A stretch of 64,000 nt of DNA from Miscanthus floridulus (lineage: Eukaryota > Streptophyta > Magnoliopsida > Poales > Poaceae), in contig NC_089591.1 in NCBI RefSeq assembly GCF_019320115.1, forward strand, positions 59,819,702-59,883,701. The letters are read 5' to 3'. Below the pieces are notes generated by a model. The model was not told where the DNA came from. It worked only from the letters and a program-made list of their open reading frames with translations, and did no database searches. Positions 1-11,554 of this stretch are shown here, in pieces (positions within the stretch are counted from its first letter, which is position 1; every line of letters starts with the position of its first letter). The translations under genes and the position numbers were made by a program.

Positions 1-1
1 C

Positions 2-227
2 GACGCAAGAACAGATGATGATATTCTAAATGCACTGTCTGTAGGAGCCAGTAGCATTCATGGGTGGTGTGTTTGCTGGCCTCTTGAGGCTTGACCTGAA
101 TGAGGATCCTCTCAAGGAATGGATAACTCGTACAGTGGAGGCTTCTGGAATAGCTGAGGAAAACAGCTCTGAAGAATCAAGTGAGGCAGATCAAAATGAT
201 GCACCTCAGCAAATTGAGATTGAGTGA
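2..227 (+). CDS. 3' end of an unrecognised plant gene, with one frameshift
   Basis: An open frame enters from the left edge and ends at TGA 225-227. Positions 2-58 are open in one frame and 60-227 in the next; they join if the single C at 59 is extra. The joined product reads as a hydrophobic glycine-rich stretch, then a LxLxEDPLKEW-like segment, then an acidic Ser/Glu tail ending QIEIE. I do not recognise the family. The C at 59 could be a real indel, an assembly error, or part of a splice site I misread. The downstream 218 bp are AT-rich and look like 3' UTR. Orientation and C-terminus are fairly secure; function is unknown. Confidence 0.5.
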
Positions 228-445
228 GGTGCATTGTCTACCTTTTGTCCACTTGACACTTTTCCCTTTGTAACTTATCCTGAATATCTGGGATACCTGA
301 GTCATCACGTGCTTGCTCAAATTTTGTTTGGGCTTATATTGTTCTTAGGTCAAATATTGGATCAGCATTGGTAATATCAAACATTGGGCCCTGGTTTTGT
401 TCTACCGCTCCTGTTTCATAATATGAAGCCACAGTCCTCTAGACA
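228..445 (+). other. Probable 3' UTR and flank of the first gene
   Basis: AT-rich sequence after the stop codon with no open frame of note. It ends where the chromovirus LTR begins at 446. No clear AATAAA was seen. The five bases before the LTR (AGACA) are the expected target duplication, but the partner copy is lost because the element is truncated at its other end. Confidence 0.35.
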
Positions 446-657
446 TGGTTTGGTAGGGCTAGCTATCCTACCGGAATTGCTACGGAGGCTGTATGGGTGG
501 AAGAGCGGAGGGTGAGGTCCTGGAACTCGTCGGTGGCGTGTGGGCGCCGTGGTGTTCACGGCGCTAGGGCTGGAGTCGAGAGGAGAGCGGCTAGGGCTCC
601 CAAGGGAAGCCGACAACTTTAATTGTTGCTTCTACTTAACTTTCTCAATAATTGTTT

Positions 658-733
<76 letters not shown>

Positions 734-900
734 TGCCTATAATTCCTATTTTCAGTAATAACTATTATATCTGATAAAAATAACTAATAAATATAACTGG
801 GCTTGCAGCCCATCTAATCTAGGCGTCCTTGTAACTCCTGTGCGCCGGCCTCTAGCCACTTGTGCACCGACGCCTGGTGTACTAGACGCCGGTCATAACA
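446..900 (-). repeat. 3' LTR of the chromovirus
   Basis: The block starts TG (446) and ends CA (900) as an LTR should. On the minus strand it is immediately preceded by a purine-rich tract (complement of 901-912, GGCGGGGAGAGA), which fits a polypurine tract. It contains a TA microsatellite. The other LTR is not in the window, so the limits rest on the TG/CA ends and the tract. Confidence 0.6.
664..731. repeat. (TA)n microsatellite
   Basis: About 34 uninterrupted TA dinucleotides inside the chromovirus LTR. Probably length-variable. Confidence 0.95.
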
Positions 901-2021
901 TCTCTCCCCGCCTAGAGAACCAGCTCGTCCTCGAGCTGAAAATTCGGGTAGAGATCTTGAAACTCCTGGAGCGGCTCCCATGTAGCTTCATCTTCAGGTA
1001 TACCGTGCCACTAGACAAGAACGTGCCACACATCGTGGCGAAGTTGAGCACGCATGACACGTGCTAGTGTAGGGAGAAGATGCCCATCATGAGTAGGCGG
1101 AACAGACCCTGAAGCACTGGAGGGTCTCCACGGTGAGGCTTCAGCAAGCCCACATGGAAGACGTCATGCAGGCGGGCGCCCTCCGGAAGCTGAAGCCGAT
1201 AGGCGACCTTGCCAACCCGTTCCATGACTTGGAATGGACCAGCATAGCGAGGACCAAGCTTGCCCTTGGCGCGAGGGTCCAATGTACGTGTCGGACGATG
1301 GAGAAGGCGCAGCTAGACCCAATCACCCACCGCGAATTCCAAGTCACGGTGGTTAGCATCGTAGTAGCGCTTGGAAATCTGTTGACCTTGGAGAAGACGT
1401 TCCCGGACCTCGGCCAGGAACTCGTTGCGCTGACGGAGGAGGTCGTCGACAGCCTCTGTACTGGCAGTCCCTGCCTTGTAGGGTAGCAGGGGCGGTGGAG
1501 GCCGCCCATAGACCACCTGGAAGGGCGTCGTACGCAGGGCGGTGTGGAAGGAGTTGTTGTAGCAGTACTTTGCCCATGGCAGCCAATCCACCCAGGCACG
1601 TAGACAATCACCTGTAACACAACGTAGATACATGGCGAGCACCTTGTTCATGACCTCGGACTAATCATCCGTCTTGGAAGGCCGTACTCATGCGGAGCTT
1701 GACGCCGGCCATCTTGAAGAGGTCACGCCACACATGGCCCGTCAAGATGGGGTCTCGGTCGCCGACAATCGAGGAGGGAAACCCATGTAGGCGCACGATG
1801 CCATCGAAGAAGGCACGGGAGACGTCGCAGTATAGGGATGGCCGAGGGCGATGAAGTGGGCATACTTGGAGAAGCGATTGACCACCGTGAGGATGACGGA
1901 CTTGCCATGGACCTTAGGCAGGCCCTCAACGAAGTCCATCGAGATGTCAGACCACACCTGGGAAGGCACATCAAGGGGCTGCAGCAAGCCAGCCGGCTGT
2001 AGTGTCTCTGTCTTGTTGCGT
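901..2021 (-). pseudogene. Chromovirus integrase and chromodomain remnant
   Basis: Minus-strand frames give a Ty3-type integrase: CQRNK-like end of the zinc finger at the truncated edge, the SMDFVEGLP motif with the first catalytic Asp, GDRDPI with the second, and the SEVMNK region with the Glu. After it comes the C-terminal GPF/Y-type segment (RYAGPF, near 1240) and a chromodomain at about 910-1060 with the typical EATWEPL core. Breaks seen: frameshifts near 1830 and 1660, a stop replacing Gln near 1660, and two in-frame stops in or after the chromodomain. TVVNRFSK carries Asn where Asp is usual. Not functional. Confidence 0.85.
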
Positions 2022-2285
2022 GTTGACACTGAAATTTGGTAAGCTTATTTTGGAGTGAGAAGGATTGACTGATGATGTTAAAAGCAGGAAGATCTCTTAA
2101 TTAAAAGATATTTACAAGCCATCCGAGAAATATTCTTTAATATATTTGGAGACGTATTTGGGACGTCCAGAAGATCTTCACCGGCCAGAAAATAATGTTT
2201 AATATATTTTGGGAAAGCATGACATCCAGGATCTCTTGCCGTGAGGATAAAGGGCACCTGGGATCGTGAGTTAACATGTGCATAA

Positions 2286-2528
2286 GAGCAAGTATAATAG
2301 CAGGTTGTAAGCCGATTAAATGCTGAGATGGAGGAGAGAGGGGAGGAGAGAGAGGAGAAGCGGGCTGTAAGCTTACAGCCGGCTTGGACACAAGAACCAA
2401 GAAAGTCTGTGAAAGAGATAAGTGGGCCATGTATTAACTGTAAAGAGCCAACTACTATATGAGTGGGCTGAGAGAAGGCTATAAGAAACCTTACAGCCAG
2501 CAAGCCGGCTGTATTATTAGCCTTGCTC
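2286..2528. mobile_element. Tourist-type MITE (PIF/Harbinger-like)
   Basis: Terminal inverted repeats start GAGCAAG on both sides and continue imperfectly for about 35 bp. The element is flanked by TAA at 2283-2285 and 2529-2531, the three-base duplication typical of PIF/Harbinger. No coding capacity; 243 bp. Confidence 0.75.
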
Positions 2529-3111
2529 TAAAGAAAAATAAGGAAGCCAGCCGGACTCCATATATATCAGGTTGCTTGCCTTAGTTTTGATGGTGTACGA
2601 ACATGACTCCTGGTTGCCGACATGGTGAAGATGAAAGGCCAAGCAGATCAACTAACAATATTGTTTGATGGGCTGCATAAAGAAATAAATCAATATATCT
2701 TTGGATAGAAAGGCCTGAAGATCGGGTGCTTCTCACGTTAATATGAAAGCAAGAGGAGATGCAAACTAGAGTCCGTGCATAGAGGAAAAAGGAATATTAT
2801 TTTATTTGGATAAAACATGACGTCCAGGTGCAACTCAACAATTAATGGAAGAAGCAAGGACACGTGCATGTACAAGGCCGACTAGGTGTCATATATTGGT
2901 ATACGTATATTCAGCAAGGTAATGTGCCTGCATACATGATCTTCCCGTTTGAACCGAACAAAAAAAGACACGTCGGGTCAAAGGAGCATTATTAGCAAGG
3001 ATCCTAGTGAAGGGGAAGAGTCAATATATCTTAATATTTTCTTTTGTTTAGATATTTCTTTTGAGGCAAGTTTTGTATGTTCTGAACAAGTTAGGAGTCA
3101 TTAGTCTAGGG

Positions 3112-3119
3112 TATAAATA
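3112..3119 (+). promoter_or_regulatory. TATA box of the LTR-like fragment
   Basis: TATAAATA in a TA-rich context followed by a C-rich start region. Fits an LTR promoter reading rightwards; no transcript evidence is available. Confidence 0.45.
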
Positions 3120-3250
3120 TAAACCCCGGGCATTATAAAGAAACATCTCCAACGATCAACACAAACCGGTGCCTTTACTTTTCGGCTTACGCCACCCCTT
3201 AGGAGTAGGAGTAGAGTAGATTTCGACTAGTTCTTCAGCAAGCAGGGCTG

Positions 3251-3500
3251 CCCTCGGTTGGGTTTGATCTTCGGTTTGTCTGTGAGTATCCGTCATGACT
3301 TATATTATGTTTGTAAGGCTACCCTCGGTTAAGTCTGATATCTTACAAGCTTGGTATAAGTTAGTTATCGTCGGTTAATTATAAGGTTGCCCTCGGTTAA
3401 GTCTGATCTCTTGCAATTACTGATAGTTATCCTCGATTCTTATCAAAATCCGCACGACTGCCCTCGGTTAAGTCTGATCTGGTACGAATTTTGATACTAA
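3251..3500 (+). repeat. Four tandem ~70-bp repeats
   Basis: The core CCCTCGGTTAAGTCTGATCT recurs at 3251, 3322, 3390 and 3461, spacing 68-71 bp, with some variation. They lie downstream of the TATA box, so they would be in the leader of an LTR transcript. Confidence 0.85.
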
Positions 3501-3656
3501 TCTCCTGCCTGGTAAAGATTGAGATAGATCGGCTTTGTATCTTTTTGAATCGTCATGTTGGCGCATTACATTGTTTACATCCTGCTTTGACGATGTTTCT
3601 TGCTAGTTTAGCTATTCTATTCCGATCTTGATCGAAGATAGCATGTGGTCAAGGCA

Positions 3657-5294
3657 TGTTGTGGCTGACAGCACTGGCGTGTGGCTGTCCCATCTCACTA
3701 CCGTGCTACTACCCCGCCGCTAGCTTCCAGCCATGCGCCGTCACGCCATCGTTGCCTTGCCATGTCCCGCGCTACGCTGCCGTCTCGTCCGCCTCTATTG
3801 CCTCACGTCGCGACGCTGCCACTGCCATCGTGTCGCTCCTGTACGCGTGCTGCATCACGCTGCCCCTCCTTGGCTCGGTTGGGTGCCGTCCACACGTGGC
3901 CTTGCGTGTCGCCGTCGCTTTGCCATCTATGGCACTGTGGCCGCACGGGCCACGCCCGTCGGCTAGCACCGGCGCATGGGCATCCCGGTCCCACCGCTCA
4001 CGTCCCGCCAAGGCGTGGACGAGCCGAACCCACTGTCGCGCCCATCTCTACCTTCCTCTGTTTCCGCCGTCGTCGTGTCACATCGCAGTGAAGCCAAAGA
4101 GCGAGCACTTCTCATTAATTCCTTGTGCTCGCGTCTCCGCCTTCACGCCCTCTCTCCATCAGACCCCCACCCCGTCTTGACTCGCGTCACGCCAAGCTCC
4201 AATTTTGGAATCTTGTCGTTGCCGTGCTGTTAAGGCTCATCGCCGCCCGCGTCGTGGCTAGTCTCCACCACTTTACCCCACACCAATTCCTTTGCACCAT
4301 TAGCTCGCCTTGGCTTTCTCTTCGTTGTGCGCACGCTAGTCGTAGCTTTTGTTCCTCCTCGCCGCTGACGCGGTCATGCCTTAGCGGTTCGTTGTTCGCC
4401 TCGCCGCACGCATGTGGCCAGCCTTGCTCGGGTCGTCTTTGGTCGAGCCAGCTTCTTGAGGTCATCGGTGAGTTGTCGTTGCTCACTCGCTGCTCTACTG
4501 CCTTGATTGCTGCTGCGGCTCACCTGAACGCCGTCGCCATTGCCGTAGGTTGTCCGCCGTTGTGGAGAGGTCCTTCTACGGCGTCCCGGCTTGCACAACT
4601 GTCGCCCATCGTCTCGCCTCGAACCCTAGGTGAGCGTCGGCCTCGTAGCTAGGTCAGCGGGGGTCCCGCATGGCCGGCGTAGGGGCCTATGCCACTGCTC
4701 GTCGCGTCGGAGCATGCGGGGATGGCCGAGGGCCTCACTGTTGTAAAGAGGAGAAAAGTCCGAGAGTTCTTTTGTATAAGTGCTGTCTCTAGGAATAGTA
4801 ACATGGACTACGGCTTATTTTGCTCATAGTCTAGGGGCGTTTTTGCATATGTGTCAGCGCGTGCAGGCCTCTTCGCCACGGGCCGCCTCTGCACGTGGGC
4901 CGCCGCTCGCTCGTGCACGCGCGTTGCGTTCTGTGGGCCGAAATCAGTTTAGATTTTTCGTGGAGAATAGGAATAGCTTTTCATTTGTAATTCTGAGCTG
5001 CACTTTGGTAAATCATATAAAATCATGTAGATGTCCAAAAATTATGAAACCAATTTTGTTAGGTTCCTAAAATTGTGCTCTATCTGTTAGTGCATTTAGT
5101 TCATATATATATTTGTTGATACCAGTGGCTATTAAATCATTTGTGAGTGTTTAGTATTATTTAGATTAGTATTTGTAGGAATTTTTATGGTAAATTGGTA
5201 ATAACTTTGACTATGAAATTTTTACAGTAGATTCATTGTATTATTATGTGCTCACTGTAATTTTTGTAGCAATAGAATAGGTTGAGAAATATGA
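3657..5294 (+). repeat. Left part of a Tekay-like Ty3/gypsy LTR
   Basis: C-rich, ORF-like but low-complexity sequence passing into AT-rich sequence with no conserved protein. Its style, and the way it resumes at 17538 after the SIRE element, match the ~3.4-kb LTRs of Tekay/Del chromoviruses as I remember them. Combined length with 17538-19136 is about 3.2 kb. A possible weak target duplication (AGGCA at 3652, AGGTG at 19137) has two mismatches. No internal Tekay region is present, so this may be a solo LTR. Confidence 0.45.
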
Positions 5295-5874
5295 TAGCAA
5301 AGTGTGCATCCATCTTCTCATTAGGCTTCGCGTCGTCAAGTGAGAGTTCGTGCTTGTTACTCTTGGTGATCGCCATCACCTAGACGGCTTGGTGGTGATT
5401 GGGAGTTTGGTGTTCACCCGGTGGAGCTTGTGGGTGACCCAACTCAAGTTGTGAGCGGCTTTGGGTGATTCGCCGCGACGGAGTGTCGAAGAATCAACCC
5501 GTAGAGAGCACTTGATCCTTGCGCGGATCAAGGGGGAGCTACACCCTTGCGCGGGTGCTCCAACGAGGACTAGTGGGGAGTGGCGACTCTTCGATACCTC
5601 GGCAAAACATCGCCGCGTTTCTTACTCTCTCTATTTACTTTGAGCACTTACTTTGAGCATTTACTTTAAGCAATTCAATACTTGTTTTACATCCATAGAA
5701 TTGCTTGCTAGAGTAAGTTTGGAACTTAGGTTGGGAGGATGTTGTGCATTAGTTTGATATAAACACTTTTCTAGGCACAAGGGGTTAATTGGGCTATCCG
5801 TAGAATTTGATTATTGCAAGAGAATTTAGAATTAGCCCAATTCACCCCCTCTCTTGGGCATCTTGATCCTTTCA
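5295..5874 (+). repeat. Truncated 5' LTR of the SIRE element
   Basis: Aligns with 16954-17537 of the 3' LTR at roughly 97% identity. Similarity stops abruptly at 5295, where Tekay-like LTR sequence begins. The lost part includes the TATA box that is present at 16804 in the 3' LTR, so no LTR promoter remains in front of gag. Confidence 0.92.
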
Positions 5875-5876
5875 AT

Positions 5877-5889
5877 TGGTATCAGAGCC
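5877..5889 (+). other. Primer-binding site (initiator Met tRNA)
   Basis: TGGTATCAGAGCC lies two bases after the CA end of the 5' LTR. It is the standard plant retroelement site complementary to the 3' end of initiator methionine tRNA. Confidence 0.95.
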
Positions 5890-5927
5890 TCGTGCTCACG
5901 TTTTTAAGCTTAATCGCTTAGAGCAAG

Positions 5928-8312
5928 ATGTCTCACGGGGATGGACCTCCTCCTATCTTTGAGGGAGATGATTTTCCATATTGGAAAATCCGCATGGAGG
6001 CATACTTAGAAGCTCTAGATGTTGAAATTCTAAGAGCCGCCTCTCAAGGGTTCCCAGCACCTAGGAATGCCGCACAACTTTAAGGTGATGAAGTGAATTA
6101 TGAAAAATGGAATGCAAAGGCTCGCAACACCATCTTTCGAGGGCTTTGCAAAGATGTGTTCAATCGTGTAAGGAACCACAAAGACGCCCATGCACTATGG
6201 TCGGACGTTTGTGCGCTTCATGAGGGAACCAAGAGTGAGCGTGAGGAACGCTATCATCTTGTGATTAAAAAGCTAAATTCTTTTGAGATATTTCCCAAAG
6301 AAAGTGCTAATGAGATGTATTCTCGATTAAATGTTCTTGTAGAGGAAGTCAATGGGCTTGGACTCACTCAAATGTCACCATCCGACGTTGTGAGAAAAAT
6401 CTTGAGTGTCCTCCCCATTGACAAATATGGGCATATTGTGACCGTGCTACATCAAGATGATCTTTCCGCCGCTACACCAACACAAATCTTAGAAAAGATC
6501 AATGCTCATGAGATGTACATGCACATCACACCACAAGATGGCTCATCCTCTACAAAGAAGAAAGAGAAGGATTTAGCATTCAAAGCTAGCCAAGACAAGG
6601 GCAAAGCAAGACTTGAGTATGAGAGCTCAAGTGATGAAGATGATGAAGAAAGCCTTGCCCTCATGGTAAAGAAGACCACCAAGATGCTAAAAAGGCTAAA
6701 CAAGAGTGGCATCAAGTTTGATGGCAAGAAGAAGAAGTTCTTCACTAGCTCAAGAAGAAAGCCAATCTCCGAGATGGATTGCTACAATTATGGCGAACTT
6801 GGCCACCTAGCTCATCAATGCACGAAGCCCAAGAAAGACAAATTCAAGAACAAGGGCAAGAAACATGATTCAAGCGATGAAGATGAAAAGAAGAAGAACA
6901 AGCCATACAAGAAGAAAGATGACAAAAAGAGGGAGTTCTATAAGAAGAAGAGTGGCAAGGCCTATATTGTCGGTGATTGGCTCACGGACATTGATTCATC
7001 AAGTGGATCATCCGATGATGATAGTGACGATGAAAAGGTGGCCGCCATTGCTATTGATCTTGCATCTTCACCGCCATCATCGCTATTATCCTCTACACAC
7101 CTATGCCTTATGGCCAAAGGTGAACGCAAGGTAACTAAGAGTGATGATAGTAGTGATGATGAACATGCTAGTGATGATGATAGTGATAGTGATGATGATG
7201 ACTCACCTACATATGATGATCTTGTTAAAATACTAAGAAAATATACTAAGATCATTAGAAAGAGTAGAGCTACAAATGAAAAACTTGATGCTAAAAATGA
7301 TTCACTCTTAGCTAAGTGTGATACATTAGAAAAGGCTAATGATGAGCTCAAAGAAACAAATGATTCTATGTCATCCAAACTTAAGGAGCTAAAATCTTCT
7401 AAGAAAGAGCTTAAAGATAAAAATGATAAACTTGAGTGGGTGCACAATGAGCTTATCACTAGTCACAACAAGCTAAAAGAAGAATATACAACTCTAAAGA
7501 TCGATTATGATACCCTTATTATTGCACAAGAATTCTTACCAAATAAGCCACATGATGCTACTAACCATGTTGTTAAGATTGATATAGCTACCTCATGTGA
7601 TGATTTAATTGATGAAAGCATTAAGCATGGATCTAGTAGCAAAGGCAAGCAAGTGGTTGAGTGCAATGACTATGATGAGTATGTCAAGCTCAAGAGTGAC
7701 AATGAGAAGCTCATGAAAGATCTTGAAGAGATGAAAAGTCACAACACCATCGTGCTAGAAACTCTTGATCATGACAAAGAGGTGATCCTTGAGAATGAGA
7801 AGCTAAAAGAAGAAAACAAGAAACTCAAGGAGGAGAAGAACAATGATATTCTCAAGGAAGAGAACAAGAAGCTCAAGATGGAGAAAGAGCATCTCAAGGT
7901 GGGATTGACCAAGTTTGCTAGAGGCAAGCATCTCCAAAGTGAGCTACTCATGAATACCGTCATGAAGATGGATAGAAGTGGCATTGGATATATGGCAAGT
8001 GTAGAGAAGAAGAAGGCTCAAGCTCAACACCAACAATCAAAGCCAAAGCCAAAGCCAAAGAGATGTTTTGAGTGTGGACAAGAAGGCCACTTTGCTCATG
8101 AGTGTCAAACTCTACCACCACAACCCTTGCCCAAGCATGCTAGACCCTTTGCTTTTAATGCTCACTACATGCTTAGAAAAGATTCGAGTGGAAGGATGAA
8201 AGTCATGTTCTTAGGTCCCCCCAACAAGAGTAGGCCTAAGAAAATTTGGGTGGCTAAGTCACTTGTTGAGAAGGTGAAGGGCCCTCAACAAGCTTGGATC
8301 CCTAAAGCTTGA
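5928..8312 (+). pseudogene. gag: SIRE gag (nucleocapsid polyprotein)
   Basis: ATG 5928 starts a frame of about 794 codons, long as expected for SIRE. N-terminal UBN2-type gag fold (FPYWKIRMEAYL start; CKDVFNRV and YSRLNVLVEEV later), then a Ser/Asp-rich low-complexity region, a long Lys/Glu coiled coil (about codons 430-660) and two CCHC knuckles. The first (codons 285-298) reads CYNYGELGHLAHQC, with Tyr for the second Cys. The second (713-726), CFECGQEGHFAHEC, is intact. A TAA at 6081-6083 interrupts codon 52, consistent with CAA to TAA. Ends TGA 8310-8312. It would form the cytoplasmic capsid-like particle. Confidence 0.92.
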
Positions 8313-11300
8313 ATCTCTTGTGTGTAGGTGAACTACAAGACCGGTGGAAGTCATTGGGTTATTGATAGTGATTGCACTCAACATATGACCGGTGATCCTC
8401 GTATGTTCACCTCACTAGATGAAGAGATAGATGGACAAGAGAAAATAATATTTGGAGATAATTCAAAGGGCAAGGTTAAAGGATTGGGCAAAGTGGTAAT
8501 CTCAAATGATCATTCCATCTCAAATATGCTCTATGTTGCTTCACTGAGCTTCAACTTGCTATCCGTTGGGCAATTGTGTGATCTTGGCTTTCAATGCTTA
8601 TTCACCGAGAAGGAGGTTGTTGTATCCAAAGTAGATGACAATCAAGTGATATTCAATGGATTTAGATACAACAACTTATATCTAGTTGACTTCACCTCCG
8701 AAGATGCAAACTTGAAGACTTGCCTATTCACCAAAACAACACTCGGGTGGCTATGGCATAGAAGACTTGCTCATGTTGGGATGAGCTCACTCAAGAAGCT
8801 TATGAAGAATGATTTGGTGAGAGGGTTGAAGGATGTGAAGTTTGAGAAGGACAAGCTTTGTAGTGCATGTCAAGCCGGCAAGCAAGTTGCAAACACTCAT
8901 CCAACCAAAGCTTTCATGTCAACCACAAGAGTGCTAGAACTCCTACACATGGATTTATTTGGACCAACAACATACAAGAGTTTGGGAGGAAATCTCTATT
9001 GCCTTATGATTGTGGATGACTATTCAAGATATACATGGGTGTTTTTCCTTCATGACAAATCCGAAGTTGCATCTTGTTTCAAGAAGTTTGCCAAGAGAGC
9101 TCAAAATGAATTTGAAGTGAAGCTCAAGAAGATAAGAAGTGACAATGGCAAAGAGTTTGACAACACAAACATAGAAGCTTATTGTGATGAAGTTGGAATC
9201 AAACATGAAGTCTCCGCAACCTATACTCCTCAACAAAATGGTGTAGTTGAGAGGAAGAACCGGACTTTGATCACTCTTGCAAGGACAATGCTAGATGGGT
9301 ACAACACCCCCGAAGCTCTATGGGCGGAAGCAATCAACACCACATGTTATGCATCCAGCCACCTATTTTTTCAAAAGTTCTTTGTCAAGACACCGTATGA
9401 GTTGCTCAATGGAAAGAAGCCGGACGTCTCCTTCTTTAGGGTGTTTGGTTGCAAGTGCTACATCTACAAGAAGCGGCAACACCTAGGGAAGTTTCAAAGA
9501 CGTTGTGATATAGGTTTTCTTGTTGGCTACTCATTGAAGTCCAAAGCATATAGAGTATTTAATCATGCCACCGGCTTGGTTGAAGAAACATATGATGTGG
9601 AATTTGATGAATCTAACGGCTCCCAAGGAGCACATGAGAATCTTGATGATGTAGGTGATGAACCATTGAGGGAGGCTATGAAGAATATCCCGGTGGGAGA
9701 CATCAAGCCAAAAGATGATGAAGATGATGTACAAGTCATTAACCAACCTTCTTCATCAAATGTACCACAAGATGGTGAAAAAGATGGGAGAGTAGAAAAT
9801 GAAGATACTCATATCTCCCATGAGCAAATGGTGGTACAAGCACAAGATGTTGATGCTCCACAACCTCCTCCTCAAGTGGTCAATAGAAGAAATACACCTC
9901 TCCTACAAGATCATCCATAAGATCTCATCATAGGGAGTCCATCAAAGGGTGTAATGACTCGATCTCAAAAACTTACTTTATTTATCGCTCATCACTCTTT
10001 TGTCTCTTGCTATGAGCCTACCAAGGTAGAAGAAGCTCTTAAAGATCCAGATTGGATCATTGTCATGCATGAAGAGTTGAACAACTTCACTCGCAATGAA
10101 GTTTGGAATCTTGAAGAGCGACCAAAAGGTGCAAGAGTCATTAGAACAAAGTGGGTGTTCCGCAACAAGCAAGATGATCAAGGTGTTGTTGTGAGGAACA
10201 AGGCAAGACTAGTTGCAAAGGGATTCTCTCAAATTGAAGGTTTAGATTTTGGAGAAACCTTTGCACCGGTTGCAAGATTAGAAGCCATCCGTATCCTTCT
10301 TGCATATGCATCACATCATGAAATGAAACTATATCAAATGGATATGAAAAGTGCATTCTTAAATGGCTTTATTAACGGACTAGTCTATGTTGATCAATCT
10401 CCCGGGTTTGAAGACCCTAGATATCCTAATCATGTTTATAGGTTGTCCAAGGCACTATATGGGCTTAAGCAAGCCCCAAGAGCTTGGTATGAGCGCCTTC
10501 GGGATTTCCTTATTGTGAAGGGCTTCACCATTGGGAAGGTCGACACCACACTATTCACCAAGAAGCTTGATGGGCATATCTTCATTTGTCAAGTATATGT
10601 TGATGATATCATCTTTGGATCATCAAATGAAGACTCATGCAAAGAATTTGGTGAATTGATGTCTAAGGAGTTCGAGATGTTAATGATTGGTGAGCTTACA
10701 TTCTTTCTTGGTTTTCAAGTCAAGCAAATGAAAGAAGGCATCTTCATCTCTCAAGAGAAATACACAAAAGATCTTCTCAAGAGATTCAAGATGGATGAAT
10801 GTAAGCCAATCAAGACCCCAATGCCTACCAATGGACATCTCGACCTAGATGAGGGAGGTAACTCGGTTGATCAAACTCTCTACCGTTCTATGATTGATAG
10901 CTTGTTATATTTAACCGCATCTAGGCCCGACATCATGTTTAGTGTGTGTATGTGTGCTAGATTTCAAGCTAGTTCTAAGAAAACACATTTAATTGCCGTA
11001 AAAAAATCCTTAGGTATCTTAAGCACACACCAAGCATTGGCCTTTGGTATCCCAAAGGAGCTTTATTTGAATTAATTGGCTATTCCGATTCGGATTACGC
11101 CGGATGCAAAGTTGATAGAAAGAGCACATCCGGAGGGTGCCATTTGCTTGGTAGATCACTTGTGTCTTAGTCCTCCAAGAAACAAAATAGTGTGGCTTTG
11201 TCCACTGCTGAAGCGGAATACATTGCCGTGGGTGCTTGTTGTGCATAAATATTATACATGAAACAAACTTTACTAGACTATGGAGTAGTTCTAGAGAAAG

Positions 11301-11554
11301 TACTTCTTTTGTGCGACAATGAAAGTACGGTAAAACTTGCAAATAATCCGGTTCAACACTCTCGCACCAAGCATATAAATATCCGCCATCACTTTCTAAG
11401 AGATCATGTAGCTAAAAATGATATATCACTAGAAGGTGTAAGATCCAAAGATCAATTAGCGGATATCTTCACTAAACCGCTAGATGAGGCTACATTTTGT
11501 AGATTGCGGAATGAGCTCAATGTACTTGATTTTAGTAACTTCACTAAAAATTGA
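8313..11554 (+). pseudogene. pol: SIRE pol: protease, integrase, RT, RNase H
   Basis: Same frame as gag, after TGA (8310) and TAG (8325). The protease motif near 8355-8375 reads DSD where DSG is the active site. Then GAG-pre-integrase (WHRRLAHVG), integrase with HMDLFGP, SDNGKEF and NGVVERKNRT supplying D, D, E. TAA at 9918-9920 separates integrase from RT; RT has YVDD at 10596-10607. One base is lost near 11001-11006, shifting the frame. RNase H (YSDSDYAGCKVDRKS, TAEAEY, TKHIDIR-like end) is open apart from TAG and TAA stops near 11170 and 11247. Domain order is copia type. Most stops fit single C-to-T or G-to-A changes. Confidence 0.93.

Larger units (their letters stand above)
446..2021 (-). 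mobile_element. Truncated Ty3/gypsy chromovirus (Reina-like)
   Basis: Read on the minus strand, the order is integrase, chromodomain, polypurine tract, 3' LTR. Everything upstream of the integrase core (gag, protease, RT, RNase H, 5' LTR) is missing; the copy stops at 2021 where an unrelated LTR-like sequence begins. The chromodomain puts it in the chromovirus group; the short LTR (455 bp) suits the Reina clade, which is inference. It sits about 220 bp past the stop codon of the first gene. Confidence 0.8.
2022..3656 (+). repeat. Unassigned LTR-like fragment
   Basis: Non-coding stretch that begins TGTTGACAC exactly where the integrase breaks off. It holds a TATA box (3112-3119) followed by a leader with four imperfect 70-bp repeats, an organisation typical of an LTR U3-R-U5. 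No coding domain and no partner LTR were found, so the family is unknown. The right limit is arbitrary to within about 20 bp. Confidence 0.4.

Noticed and set aside
3656..4652. Three long overlapping plus-strand ORFs in C-rich sequence
   Set aside because: Products are low-complexity Ser/Arg/His runs open in three frames together; no domain. They lie in a GC-rich part of an LTR.
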